Source: Ditylenchus dipsaci (taxonomy: Eukaryota > Nematoda > Chromadorea > Rhabditida > Anguinidae). From it: DNA of 64,000 nucleotides. This document shows positions 10,803 to 21,886 of this stretch, piece after piece (position 1 is the stretch's first letter; each line of letters begins with the position of its first letter). A model generated the notes under the pieces. It made no database searches, was not told the origin of the DNA, and worked only from the letters and a program-made list of their open reading frames with translations. A program made the position numbers and the translations under genes. The DNA is taken from the NCBI GenBank assembly GCA_004194705.1, contig SADC01000459.1, forward strand, positions 1 to 64,000. The letters run 5' to 3'.

Positions 10803-10940
10803 CTGCCTTTTCTCCGTGTTATACACGGGCATGCCATTGAAATACATTTTTGAAATTGGAAAAATGAGCTTACTGTTTGTGATCCAACTCCCACCGCAGA
10901 TCGCCAATAAATAGGAAACTATCCACCAGCGCCGACTTTC
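10803..10940 (-). CDS. Candidate single exon, unidentified
   Basis: On the minus strand, the acceptor ATATTCAG at 10941 and donor CAG|GTACTA at 10802 bound a 138-nt open frame beginning ESRRWWIVSYLLAICGGSWI, with one hydrophobic run. A second possibility uses the better donor GTAAGC near 10870 and another frame, giving GKSALVDSFLFIGDLRWELD, which has a P-loop-like GKSAL. No flanking exons were found. I do not recognise either product. Confidence 0.25.
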
Positions 10941-11469
10941 CTGAATATGCAATACTTAAGAGAAACGCAACAAAAAATAACAGAGTGATCAAGTATTCCA
11001 GCCTATTTGAGACGCCTGGAAATTATTTTTTCAATACTACGAAAAAATAAAATTTCAGCTCATTCGATATTCCTGAAGATTAGCGTGGGTATGCCCCTTT
11101 AAAGCCTCAGTCACAATGAATGAGGATTTTTTGCTGACCCCTCACTCGGAAATGGCCACAACTTTTTTTTTAATTTTCGAAAATTTTGCCCATCAAATTT
11201 GCCTAATTGAATTTTCGCAAAAAATACTCCCCTTCAGTCAATCGCAAAAAAGCAACTTTCAGGGGCTTTTAGCCACTCCGGGATGGGATTCTTGGCGATC
11301 CAAGTTATTTTCGGACTAAAATTCAAATTCCGGCAAAATTTTGACTATTTCGACAATAATTTTTTGAATGATCTCTGACGATCTGATCTTTGCCCACCAG
11401 GAGCTCTTGATCTGCACTAAACATACTGCTAAAATTTTTGCAGACTTTCATACACTCGCCATAGAAATC

Positions 11470-11690
11470 ATGGCGCCAGAAAAACTGGGCACCGGCAAAA
11501 CGGCGCACCGGAAAACTCGGCACCGAAAGAAGTCGTCCCAACTACACATTCACATGTTTTCATTCACTTGCAATGTGAAATGTGCTTTTCTCTGGCCGCA
11601 AAGTGGCCAAACATACCTATCTCTCCAAATTCATAGCTGCGTTGTCAGGATTTTTCCGGTGCCCAGTTTTCTGGCGCCGAGTTTTCCCAA
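11470..11690. repeat. Foldback with GGCACCGG words
   Basis: ATGGCGCCAGAAAAACTGGG (from about 11470) is matched by CCCAGTTTTCTGGCGCC (about 11665-11683). Inside, degenerate GGCACCG/GGAAAACTCGG units repeat. An in-frame LGTGKT here is a by-product of the repeat, not a P-loop gene. Confidence 0.5.
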
Positions 11691-12194
11691 CTGCGAAATT
11701 AGGACTTTTAGACATGACTAGACTCTGTATATTGCCGAAAAGGTCATGTTTGATTTACATAAGCATATCTCGGCACCCAAGTTTAATAAAATGATAGTTT
11801 TGCTAATAAACAAAAACCGCAGATTCAGGGCTATTAAATCAGCTAAATTGTATTTTTCGGAGTTTTGAATAAAAAAGTTCTTGGTCTCTCAAATATTCTG
11901 GAAAACTTGGTCTACCCTGTATTGGCATAGTACAGGGTTTACAAGAAACTTTAGGGTTTGTTTGTCTGTTTTTCGGAAATTCATTTTTCTCGCCGACGAT
12001 ACTTATTTGTTGTATAATGTGTAAAACACGATTTTCGCTTGATCCACGTGCGGTTAGGTCTGGTCTCTGGGTGTTCAGGCTCAAACCACATGGGAGACAA
12101 AGCTATTGTACCCAAAAAAAATGACGCTACTGGAATAAAACCGTCCAAAAAAACTACTGAAGAAAAAAAAGCTCAAAAAAGCTACTAGAAGATA

Positions 12195-12457
12195 CCGTAA
12201 AACCTCTATTAAACGGACACCCTCAATAAACGGACACCCTCTAATAAACGGGCACCCTCAAGGACCTATATCTCAGCGCAAAAAATTTTTTTTGCAAATC
12301 TGTTTTTCGCGTTTTCTTGATCACCTCGATCTTAGTTGATTCCGCTTTTTAGATTTTTTTGAGTACCCAAAAATCTCAAAATCAGAAATATTTTTTTTTT
12401 CGATATTTTAGGGGTTGAAAATTAAACGGGCATGCCCGTTTAATAGAGGTTATACGG
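12195..12457. mobile_element. CCGTA-family MITE, TAAACGGACACCC words
   Basis: CCGTAAAACC and GGTTATACGG ends are flanked by TA. Three left words (TAAACGGACACCC twice, then TAAACGGGCACCC) are matched by a palindromic ACGGGCATGCCCGT at the right. Nearly identical to the copy at 41414-41656. Confidence 0.8.
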
Positions 12458-12559
12458 TACTCTCCCCAATAATTTTTAATAATTTTAAACCACCATTTTT
12501 GAACATAATTGTTGTGCAAGAGGCCTTGTTAGTAATGGATAGGCCCTAGCCTGAGCCTA

Positions 12560-12796
12560 CCGTATAACTTCTATTAAACGGGCACCTTACAGTTAACGTT
12601 TTTCAAATTTGCTTTGTTTTTTCAACCCTAATATTGTTTATTTTTCTAACGGACGACTACTCATTTTGTAGAGTTTGTGAAGCTCTACAAAATGAGTAGT
12701 CGTCCGTTTAGAAAAATAAAAATATGGGGGTTAAAAAAGCAAAGCAAATTTGAAAACGTTAACTGTAGGGGTGCCCGTTTAATAGAGGTTATACGG
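12560..12796. mobile_element. CCGTAT-family MITE, almost perfect palindrome
   Basis: Ends carry TTAAACGGGCACC and its complement. The rest is a long palindrome centred on TGTAGAGTTTGTGAAGCTCTAC near 12677, flanked by TA. The core differs from other family members, so only ends and words are shared. Confidence 0.8.
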
Positions 12797-12798
12797 TA

Positions 12799-13145
12799 AG
12801 CGCCTTGCTCCATTAAGCGCCCGCGCTCTAAAAAGCGCCCTCCCCCCTTAGACGGGTTGAAAATAAGCGCCCATGCTCTAATAAGCGCCCCCCCTTTCGA
12901 GGCTATTTTGACTAGTATGTATTGGGTATTTTTTTGTTGTATTTTGTTGTAACTGAGTTCGTACTCAAATTTCTTTCGAAAGCAATAAAAAATTTGTTCA
13001 CATGTGAAAAGGTCAATTTGAGTATTTGTGGAAAAAAACCTGGAATCAATGTCCATAACTAAAATTATGAAGGTTTGGGTTAAAAAAGGTTGATGGCCTC
13101 GGGCCGAGAGGTTAAAAAATAAGCGCCCCCGCTCCATTAACACTC
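12799..13145. mobile_element. CCGTAT-type relative with AAGCGCCC words
   Basis: AAGCGCCC or a one-base variant occurs about six times between 12799 and 13130, interspersed with GCTCTAA and GGGTTGAAAATAA as in the CCGTAT family. A family-type right end (AGAGGTTATACGG) is at 13403-13415. The left end was probably displaced by the MITE at 12560-12796. Confidence 0.55.
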
Positions 13146-14509
13146 CAATCTCGAGCGTGACTTTTGCCTTCAATTTCACGGGTAACACGATGGTTTTTTC
13201 AGATTGTTTTTTGTCAAATCTAAAAGTGGTTCAAATCGGCTTTTGGAACATGTGACCCATAGACGGGCACTACAAACTTAGATAAGGTTGTACTTTTATC
13301 CCAGATATAATTTTGATCTGTTTAAAAACGCTCATCTTCTTCATGAGCTTCTCTATCTTGCTTTAGTTACATAATTATTACTTCGACCAAAAATGAAATA
13401 ATAGAGGTTATACGGTAAATTATTGAGTGAGGTATATTCCAGTAGCGCCAAAAAAATTATGTGCACGAGAAAAACGGACTAGCGAAAAACAAATTTTCGA
13501 AAATCGCTATTTAAAAGAAGTTTCGGTCATTTCGAAACCTAAATTTTTTCAAAACATCCTGCATTTGCGAGATATAGAGACAACTCACCTGATTGATGTC
13601 ATTTTAGACTTCGAATTATCAATTTATTTCCTCAATCACTTTAGTAAGTAATCACCTTCTTTCATAGTTCTTCTTCACCCGTGATTTCGTTTTCAGACGG
13701 AGCTAGATAGGGTGATGTTTAAATTAAAACTGCGGTACTTTTATAGTTTTCCTCCATACTCGATCGGATTTTTTGAAAAAAGTGACCCATGACCTCCCAA
13801 ACTAATTTTTCCTGCTCAAACAGATAAGAAACGCATTTCTAAACACGTTCTGATTAAAAAAATCCGAACTTTACCGAAAAAATGCCTCCTCACCTCAAGG
13901 GTAAATGGTCATTTCAAGGTATTTTAGGGCCATTTTGGGTGATTTATAAGTACTCATACAAAAGGGGGGGGTGGTGTCACATTTTGGTTCCTTGGAAAAT
14001 GACCTAAAATCACGTCCTAAACTATTTTTCCTGCTCATTACAATAAAAAACATTTAAAACAGTTTCTGATCTAGAATTAGATACTATTCGGTTGTCCGCA
14101 CCCCACCTAATTTTGCCGAAAAATCCGTTTTTTAAATTACTTCTTGCGTTGAAAATATAACATCTTTATTCATTTCGGAGAATACAAGTACGCAACACCT
14201 TTCAACAATTCATCAAAAGATTTTCTCTTTATCGAATTTCGCACCAGAACTCTTCCAATAATTTTGAGGTGGCGTCCGGATAACCGAATAGAACCAGAAA
14301 TTATAACTTTTCCTAAAAACATGTACACTTCACTCCTCAGATTTGAAAGATCTTTTTAGTATATATTTTCGACTAAATTTCGGTCAAAAGGTGAAATTTC
14401 TTTCCACTATCTAAGGTCCATTTAAAGTCTGGCAAGGGTAGCCAGTTAGGATAACGTTTAGGATAAGTTACGATAAACTCGAACCTCTTTTCTCACTTAC
14501 AGTAGAACC

Positions 14510-14676
14510 TCGTTATAAAGATACACCCAATATAAGATACACCTCGTTATAAAATACACCTGGATCCGGTCCCAAGTTAAATAACTCCCGTCAATATTAC
14601 CCCCCTATAAGATACACTCGTTATAAGATACAGCTGGGGTCGGTCCCTGGGTGTATCTTATAACGAGGTTTGACTG
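14510..14676. mobile_element. pogo-like MITE, ATAAGATACAC words
   Basis: CAGTAGAACCTCGTTATAA and its inverse TTATAACGAGGTTTGACTG are flanked by TA. TATAAGATACAC-type words repeat in both arms. The CAGT-GAACCTCG ends are typical of pogo/mariner-type MITEs. Confidence 0.75.
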
Positions 14677-14974
14677 TATTTTAAACATCAGGAAGCATGT
14701 TTGAGTCTGTCCTAACATACGATAGTCTACTCTCTCTTAAGCCTGAACGTGATAAATCACTAAGACTGACTAATTACATCTAAAAAACCATCTGACTTCA
14801 AGTAGTTAAAGTCAAAATTAATTAAAAAAAGTATAATTTTTCGATCAGAAACTAAATGTTTTTTCTATCGTATGAAGTAGAATAAACTGACGAGGACGTC
14901 ATTTTCAATCATTTTTCAAGGAAACAAAATGTAACCCCCAACTATATAAGAGCCGATTCAGCACATTTTTTTTT

Positions 14975-15065
14975 GCTGGAGCTGGGCAATTAGACCATCA
15001 AGCAACCGAGCCCTTCGGGGCGCAGGGGCTTGGTTCCTTGAGGTTGAGCTGCGCGCACAACTCAT
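14975..15065. repeat. GC-rich hairpin core, degenerate copy
   Basis: It contains GAGCCCTTCGGGGCGCAGGG flanked by GGTTGAGCTGCGCGCAC and CCTTAGACG, as in the hairpin cores near 25975, 30690, 38995, 40630 and 54475. The left half is shortened. Confidence 0.5.
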
Positions 15066-15442
15066 ACCTTAGACGAAAATCGCTCGAAATTTACTTTGAA
15101 TGCATAAAAAAATATGCATACCAGAGTTTCTATACGTGGCAGGCCTCAGGAAGTAAAAAAACCTGTTCAAAGTCTATTATTTTCACTTTCACTTGACTTG
15201 AAAAATGGCCGAAATTGGTGAAAAATACTTTAAAAGCACATTTTTGCCTGAGTGGCAGGTGTGGGAGTCTAAATTTTCAGACAAACTTAATTTTTTTATC
15301 CAGAAAGTATTTAGATATGACTCTTTTATCGTGTCGAGCAGAAAAAATGAGTTCGGGGTGATTTTGGGTCACTTTTTCAAAAAATACGAGTATGGGGGAA
15401 CTATAAAAGTACCAAAATTGCTATTTTAATAAACCTACTCAC

Positions 15443-16540
15443 ATTTAACACAACTCTTTTTAGTGGATCTTCGTTTCTTTTAAAGACTTGCTTTACTGAA
15501 CGTATGGGTGCTTCAACATTTCAACATAGTAAGAGAGTCGAAAATTTTCACGGTCCAAGACGGCTTTCTTAGATGCGCCTCAATGTATTGGGAGCCAGAG
15601 ACGTTCCTCGCTTCGCTGAGTACAACCAACGGCCAAAGCAGTTAGACACCCACCTAAATTCAAGAATTAAATGTATGCGAAATCTGCGAAAAATGCTTAC
15701 AGTTGCAACCATTTTGGTACCATCAGTTAAAAAGTCCGGCGAGCCAGCGTCGAGAATACTTCCTGTGTGTTCTGAAATAAAGACAGTGAGGGGCATCTTC
15801 TTCAATAATCTCGCCAGTCAACATACTCGATCTGTTCCGCGACTGTTTTTCGTGCTGCTGCTCTGTTTGGGCCGCGAGCTCTTCAGCCTACAACGGAGAT
15901 GAAGCGAATTTACCATAATAAGGTTTGAAAAAGATACCGCTCTCTTTCTGGCAAGCTGGTCTTGGTAGTCGGCGAGCTGAAAAATTTCTTCACCACATAT
16001 ACCGAATGATAGAATTTGAAAAAAAAACATTTTTCAAGTGTCTGGTTTCCTCTCCAAGTGTTTTGCGTCGCTCTTCCTCAACGGCTCGAGCATTCTCTGG
16101 CTGCATAGCGCGATTCTGGCCTCCACTTGCTGCAAATAATATTGCAGAGAAAGCAAAAGTTGATCATCAAAAACCTTAGTCGATAGGTCGTGCTCCTTCT
16201 GACGTGTCACCTCTTGTAGTCGGGCAGTTCCCAGTGCCTGTTTAGCGTTCGAAGAATTTTCTCTAATAGGTACGTTTGACTACGAAAGATACAGGGATTA
16301 GAAAAATCCAAAAATACCAATGTTCTAGCTGCAGTAGCTGCTCGCTCAAGCGCTGTCGAATCAAAGGATAAGCCCATTCTGATCTTTCCAGTTCAGCTTT
16401 GCTCTTTTCATCATTTTGTCGCCGGCTGTCCTCCACCTATATTTTTCCTTACATTACTTACCCTATCAGGGTCGATAAGGCTTACCAGTTTGGTGAACGC
16501 CAGGCTGTAGCTGCTTCTTGATGCCGAAAATCCAAGACAT
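15443..16540 (-). pseudogene. ATAD3: ATAD3-like gene, N-terminal half only
   Basis: Minus-strand exons at about 16540-16462, 16436-16318, 16279-16029, 15976-15938, 15887-15701 and 15653-15443. The start MSWIFGIKK is the hallmark ATAD3 N-terminus. Then come FDSTALERAATAAR, EEERRKTLGEETRHLK, ADYQDQLARKR, HTGSILDAGSPDFLTDGTKM (before the membrane segment), LTALAVG-YSAK and FKRNEDPLKRVVLN. ATAD3 is a mitochondrial inner-membrane AAA protein. The order fits, but part of the coiled coil before HTGSIL is short, and frameshifts occur in exons 2, 3 and 6. The last exon ends at a GTGAGT donor. No Walker A/B or other AAA motif was found downstream in 9.1-15.4 kb, so the gene is truncated here or continues beyond what I can recognise. 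Confidence 0.8.
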
Positions 16541-16750
16541 ATTTAAACCTGAAAAAACTCGAAATATTTGCGAGAGACACCCAAAAGAACATCATATTGT
16601 CGAAGAACTTATGGAATGCTGATGTTTGAGCATAAGAGGCGTGATTCAAGGGCCAATATATTAGGTCGAGTCAAAAGTTCGCAGTGTTTTTTTTTAAAGC
16701 CATATTTATGACAGGCTGTAACTAATTTCACCCGTCAAATTCGGTACGTG

Positions 16751-16842
16751 ACTTTTGATGCGCGCCGTTTTGATGCCGGGACATTTTGATGCCGGCCATT
16801 TTGATGCCGGACAATTTGATGCCGCATCAAATTGATGAAATC
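16751..16842. repeat. ATTTTGATGCCGG tandem words
   Basis: Five degenerate units of about 16 bp with TTTTGATGCCGG run one after another and then invert (GATGCCGCATCAAATTGATG). Probably a solo arm of a word-array element. Confidence 0.5.
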
Positions 16843-17345
16843 ACCGTCAGCACTTTAAATTCACCGTCAGCACTTTAGGACGCTTTTTAGATCTAAATTT
16901 TTCTAAATTTAACAGTCTTGGTACCAATTGTAGCCCTGATGTCAGCTACATTTTGGTACTACAAATTCTGAAAAATAAAAAAATTTAGAACTAAACTTTA
17001 GAAGGCGTTCAATCTCACACTTTTTCATCACGGTAGAACGCAGGGTGAGCGTCTTTATAGTTTAGAACTAAAATTTTTGTTTTTTTTAGAATTGTAGTAC
17101 CAAATGTAGCTGACATTCAGGCTACAATTTGGTACCAAAAATTTTTAAAAATTTCGAAAAATTTAGACCTAAAAAGTGGTCCTAAAATGCTGACGGTGAA
17201 TTTAGTGAACGGTGAAAATAGTGACGGTGAAATAGGCGACGGTGAAAATAGTGACGGTGAAATAGGTGACGGTGAAAATAGTGACGGTGAAAATAGGTGA
17301 CGGTGAAAATAGTGACGGTGAAAACAGTGACGGTGAAACGTAGTG
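16838..17345. mobile_element. Element with TCACCGTCAGCA ends and GACGGTGAAAATA array
   Basis: The left end has two TTCACCGTCAGCACTTTA units. The right end begins TGCTGACGGTGAATTTA and runs into about nine GACGGTGAAAATAG-type units (17196-17340). Inner inverted arms carry TGTAGCTGACAT-like blocks. The arms are asymmetric: two units left, about nine right. Confidence 0.6.
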
Positions 17346-17457
17346 CACCCACATAAGGCCGTTTAAAGGACCCTGTCTCTTCCTTTATCATGGCAATTTG
17401 AAAGATTTGAATGAGCGCGGGACCACAACAATTTTGTCAATAATAATGCGAATTATT

Positions 17458-18334
17458 GGGCAGGAGTAGTGTGGCCAAATCACTTTGGACATTCAATTTG
17501 GGCAAAATCAAATTGGGCCAAATCACTTTGCGCCACTATTATAATGATTTGATCGTTATTATATGGCAATTCTGGTCTCGATCGTTGCTCATCTTGAGAA
17601 GTACTAGGGTCATTCAAGCATAGTATTAGATCTCTTTGTTGTAATATTGTAGTTATTTGTCATTGGAAATTGAATAAAGAACTCAGGTGGTGCAATGGTA
17701 CTCGGGGTAGTAATATTTTTGTCTTGAGTAAAGATCTTTGAAATTCAAATGTTTTTCTATGATCCAACCTCAATTCTACTGGATAATCCATGTACTAACT
17801 GAACCAAGTGGTCGTCCACTTACATCAAAAATTTTTTTTTTTTGGGTTCCATAATCTGTTTTCTGGACTAATTTTGGCATGATGAAGATGGTTTGATAAT
17901 AGTAAATGAAATATTGCATGCATGGCTCGGAAACGTCCTTTATTTAAAGATTTGTCCTTTATTTTGAGACCCGGAACTTTAAAATTTTTGAAATTTTACG
18001 TCAAAATTGTTATTTCAGTGCTCAAACCAAATAAGCACTTGATAAAATGGCACTTTTTTGACAAAATGCCTTTATTACATTAAATCTCCTTTATTTCAAA
18101 TTTTTGGTCGACACTCATTGTGAACGTGCCTTTAGCGTTTGACAGTAAATAATTAGAATAGTGGTTACAAAGTGATTTGGCCCATCTGATTTTGGCCCAA
18201 AATTGAATTGTCCCAAAGTGATTTGACCCAAATTGATTTGGGCCCAAATTGAATGTCCAAAGTGATTAACCCAAATTGATTTTGGCCCCAAATTGAATTG
18301 TCCCAAAGTGATTTGGCCCCAACTACTCCTGCCC
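17458..18334. mobile_element. hAT-like non-autonomous element, GGCCCAAA words, 8-bp duplication
   Basis: The perfect 12-bp ends GGGCAGGAGTAG / CTACTCCTGCCC are bounded by the duplication GAATTATT (17450-17457, 18335-18342). Both arms contain degenerate TTGGGCCAAATCACTTT words. The interior is not palindromic and shows no clear protein. It contains one Harbinger-type end (GTGAACGTGCCTTTA) near 18120. Confidence 0.85.
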
Positions 18335-18342
18335 GAATTATT

Positions 18343-19545
18343 TTCTTGTTTGCGCTGATTATTTAGAAAATGAATTTGAAATTTGTTCAAACGTAGAACC
18401 GTTTACTAGTCGAGCCAACGTCGCTTGACATTGCCAGATCGGACAGCTTATCCGACTTTCACTGCTCCAGAACTGCCACATCGTTGAGTGACTTATATCG
18501 AATGAACATAACGTTTGAAATTGAAAATGCAAACAAAAAATAATTCGGAAACATTATCGAATCATTCCGTGTTCATCCCTGTTTTGTCTAAGTATCTCTC
18601 AGCAGTTTGTAATTTCTACTTTCATTTTTGTTGGTTGTATTTTGAGATCAAGTCTATCCTGTTCGGGTTTAACGTAGGCGTCCACCAATATTGTTGATAC
18701 ACGACCCACCTAGCCTCAAAGGATTAAAATCACTCAGATCCGGGTTATCAGACCAATGTTACGTCTTAAGCCAATTCTTCTTTTTTATTCTCATATTCTT
18801 TTTCAACAAATGCCTACATTGACGATGGCTGTTACATAGCAACTAGGTGGACTGGCGCCTTACAGGCGCCTAATCACACAATCAATTGGTTATTTACCGG
18901 AAAGCGGGATCGATAAAATACACTCTATTAAAACATTGGACATCTAACAACAACATTACACACAAATTGTTACTTTAGAAACACTCGTTAGCCACATCGT
19001 TAACACATCGTTAGCGTTATCTCCGCCCCCGCCCTGCTTCGCCATTGTCGCTTGCATCGTTGCTATTTGATTGCTTGCGCTGTTGCCATAATCTCTGCGC
19101 CCCGCTCTCAGCAGTCGTTCCTGGCGAGACATCTCTGTTTGCGTTCGCTAAAAGGTAAATCCATTGAAGACGCACATAAAAATAAAAACAAACATTTTGA
19201 AGGAAGGAACACATGCGCGCCCCCGCTTTCCGCCACCATCGCTAGTGATTGCCCCCGCTATTTGTCGCACCATCGCCGAACTTCTTTTTTTTTCGCATCA
19301 TTGGCTTTGTTCGCCGCGGCGGTTCGCTTGTTTGGTTTTGGCATGAATGCTAAAAAAATTAATTAGAAGCAAAAACATATTCGAAGCAAAAAATCAATTA
19401 GAAGCAAGAATAAACGGAGAAAGAAAAAACAACGCGCGCAAATAATTTCAACAAACTAAATTAAAACAAACAAAACACTAAACAACAAAAAACCAAGTGG
19501 CGCCCTTTCAAAAAATGATTTCGAAAAAAATTCCTAAAAATACCA
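18343..19545. other. Gene-free stretch
   Basis: Unique-looking sequence. From 19015 to 19330 it is richer in GC with CGCCATTGTCGC and CCATCGC-like motifs. Short overlapping open frames there lack splice signals or recognisable domains. No gene is supported. Confidence 0.35.
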
Positions 19546-19547
19546 AA

Positions 19548-19870
19548 AAAACCCAAAAACCCCGCAAGACCAACCTTAAAATTGCATCTCGTCTCCGGGG
19601 TGTCGGCCAAATGAGCCGTGCAATAGCTCAAATGTAGCCAAGAGTACGCGCTACACGGACGGTGAGCTTTTCCGGCTTTGGTACAAAAACCCCGAAAAAA
19701 TTCCATTGTATTCAAATAAGTGCCCAAAAACCCAAAAAATCCTGCACGACCAACCTTAAAATTGCATCTCGTCTCCGGGTGTCGGCCAATGAGCCGTGCA
19801 TAGCTCAAATGTAGCCACGAATTCGCTCTACACGGGACGGTGTGAGCTTTTCCCGACTTCGGTACAAAAA
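19548..19870. repeat. Tandem duplication, two units of about 178 bp
   Basis: Two adjacent copies share CCAACCTTAAAATTGCATCT (near 19570 and 19750), GTCTCCGGG, GTCGGCCAA and GAGCTTTTCC. They differ mainly by single-base indels in homopolymers. No product is recognised. Confidence 0.75.
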
Positions 19871-20062
19871 AGACGCAAACAAAAAACCAAAAACGTGACG
19901 ACGGAATGACAGAGAATCATCCAAATACTATATCAGAGATAATATTGAATAAAAGTCACTCTTTCACTTCCAATTTCATTCCAGCAAACAACCATCTTTT
20001 CCAGTTGGAAGAAAAATGATAAATCATTGATTCAGCACATTTTTCAAATTTATTTAACACTT

Positions 20063-20452
20063 TCAATTTTTTATCATGTTGATGAATGAGAATTCCTTGA
20101 AAGAGAGAACTTCTTCACCATCTTTCACAGTAAAGATTGCAGCAATTTCATTAACATTTGGCTTATTAAACCTTTTTTTTTTGTCATATTTCCCACTTGT
20201 GTCAAACATCAATTTTATCTCCGGTGCGGGCAAGCCAATTTCAAAGCTTTTTTGTTTTCTTCTTCTTCCACTTCTTTCATAATTTATTGCAAACTTTAAT
20301 ATATGAACTTGTTTCACCAGTACTTTTCGGTAGTATCTCTGGAACTGACGTTTTTCCCCAATTTTAATTTGAATACTCATTTGCAAATTTACACTCAAAA
20401 TGTAGCCCTGCTTCTTGTCGTCATTTTCAAGCTTACCGCTTACACTACACAA
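20063..20452 (-). pseudogene. Helitron-type protein fragment
   Basis: The 129-residue open frame includes YDKKKRFNKPNVNEIAAIF followed by TVKDGEEV. The pattern 'R-N-P--NE-AAI' plus an acidic/glycine stretch is found before the helicase-like domain of Helitron proteins. Upstream residues (KKQGYILSVNLQMSIQIKIG) are repeated almost unchanged on the plus strand at 24967-25085. No Rep or helicase domain is visible. I infer a decayed fragment. Confidence 0.45.
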
Positions 20453-20547
20453 AATTAAAATACTTCTTTAATTTTAAAAGATTCATTCTTTAGGTTAGTA
20501 AACGACATTCTATCACTCGAAAAAACATGATAGCTTTAAGTTCCTTA

Positions 20548-20873
20548 TGGCTCGTTCAGGAAGTCCGGAGTTGGAGTTGGCGTTGGAGTATTTGGCATCG
20601 TGACACACTTACTCTAACTCCAACCTTGACTCCGATGCCAACTCCGACTCCAAATCAGCGTGTTCACGAAGTCGGAGCTGAGTTGGAGTATCTCTGATTA
20701 TTGAAGACTTTTATGCCAGAAATCGGTATATTTTCCCCCTCTATCAGCTATTAGTGGCGGCAGCCTTGCCAACTATGAGTCTGAACAATCAAAAGCTTGA
20801 AAAATAAAGAAGTTCTGGCGAAAAATGCGCTCACCAATCAGAGATACTCCAACTCGAATTCCTGAACGAGCCA
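20548..20873. mobile_element. PIF/Harbinger-like MITE, GGAGTTGGAGTT words, TTA duplication
   Basis: Ends TGGCTCGTTCAGGAA / TTCCTGAACGAGCCA are flanked by TTA on both sides (20545-20547, 20874-20876). Subterminal hexamer arrays GAGTTG/GGAGTT occur in both arms. Confidence 0.82.
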
Positions 20874-21149
20874 TTATAGTGCTCTAAATAAAGACATGGC
20901 GGTATCTCAAGGTACTCATGCGTAATTTGTTTCAAGATTTGCATTTTATTTAGGATTAAAAATCTTTTCAAAAATGATGAAATCACATTTTTTGCTGAAT
21001 AACGACCAAATTAAGGAAATTTACTCTATTAAGAATTTTCAGATGAGAACCGTGCGTTAATGCACAAATAGTTTTTCGGACTTTTGTGGATACAAATGGA
21101 AATCATCCGTATTTTTTCTAATTGCCAACTGGACTCTAATAGCCACCAC

Positions 21150-21316
21150 CAGGGTTCGACAAATGTGCTCTTTTGGGTAACAATGTGCCTTTTTTTTTTT
21201 CACAGTTGACAAAAGTATGTGCTCTACAAAGGGCACATTGTGCCCTTTGTAGGGCACATATTTTTAATGTGCCTTTTAGGGATGTGTGCCCTTTGAGAGG
21301 TCCCTTTAGAACCCTG
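21150..21316. mobile_element. hAT-like MITE, GGGCACAT words, 8-bp duplication
   Basis: Ends CAGGGTTCGA / AGAACCCTG are bounded by GCCACCAC on both sides (21142-21149, 21317-21324). Inside are inverted AAAGGGCACA/TGTGCCCTTT words around a central palindrome. Confidence 0.85.
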
Positions 21317-21886
21317 GCCACCACTAAAGTGCTATCGAAAAATGAGGCACCATGGCGTCCTATCAAAAAAGTACGGTAGTACAAGTTTTATGCGATACAG
21401 ATAAGCTTGAAGGCTTCGTTCTCACATTAGTGATTTAATGCTCGTATCGCAAAATCAATATTTGCAACACTACCAATCAAATTCTCGTTTGACCATTTCG
21501 AAGTCTTTTCTGATGTTTAAAACATTTACTTTCAGTTACCCGTCCTATTTGTTGTTTGCCTTACCAGAATAAAATATCGTTTTACGGTTTCAGTGAAATC
21601 AGTAATTGATTATCAATGTCAAGCGTAAAAATCTGATGAATAAATACGATAAATTTTGATTGGCGCTTATAAACTTGGCGTTATACGTTTCCACGAAAAG
21701 TTGCAATGCAACTTTTTCATATACGCACCGAAAATTTTCATATACAAACGTATACGCACCGAAAAATTGTACGATTAAATGATTGGTTATTAAACATGTT
21801 GAATGAATAAACATAGGCTTTCAACACTAAGGGGGGGGAACGTTATATACGCATCGTCTTTTGTAGAAAGTTCTAGTTCTCTGGGG

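Larger units (their letters stand above)
13735..15425. repeat. Long inverted repeat enclosing other elements
   Basis: The segment 13735-13900 (GGTACTTTTATAGTTTTCC and following) is the inverse of about 15270-15415 (ACTATAAAAGTACC at the right end). Between them lie an internal inverted pair near 14095 and 14275 (ACCGAATA/TATTCGGT), the pogo-like MITE at 14510-14676 and a GC hairpin core near 15000. It abuts the last visible ATAD3 exon. Confidence 0.5.

Noticed and set aside
11494..11530. P-loop-like LGTGKT on the plus strand, considered as the missing ATAD3 Walker A
   Set aside because: Wrong strand for ATAD3 and produced by repeated GGCACCGGCAAAACGG words; no flanking AAA sequence.
12685..13188. 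167-residue minus-strand open frame
   Set aside because: It crosses the border of two CCGTAT-type elements and contains their repeat words; no domain seen.
15205..15429. 74-residue plus-strand frame at 15.2 kb
   Set aside because: It falls in the right arm of the 13735-15425 inverted repeat and has no ATG context, domain or splice evidence.
19052..19366. Overlapping plus-strand frames in a GC-richer patch
   Set aside because: No consistent frame, splice sites or homology; composition alone is not evidence of a gene.
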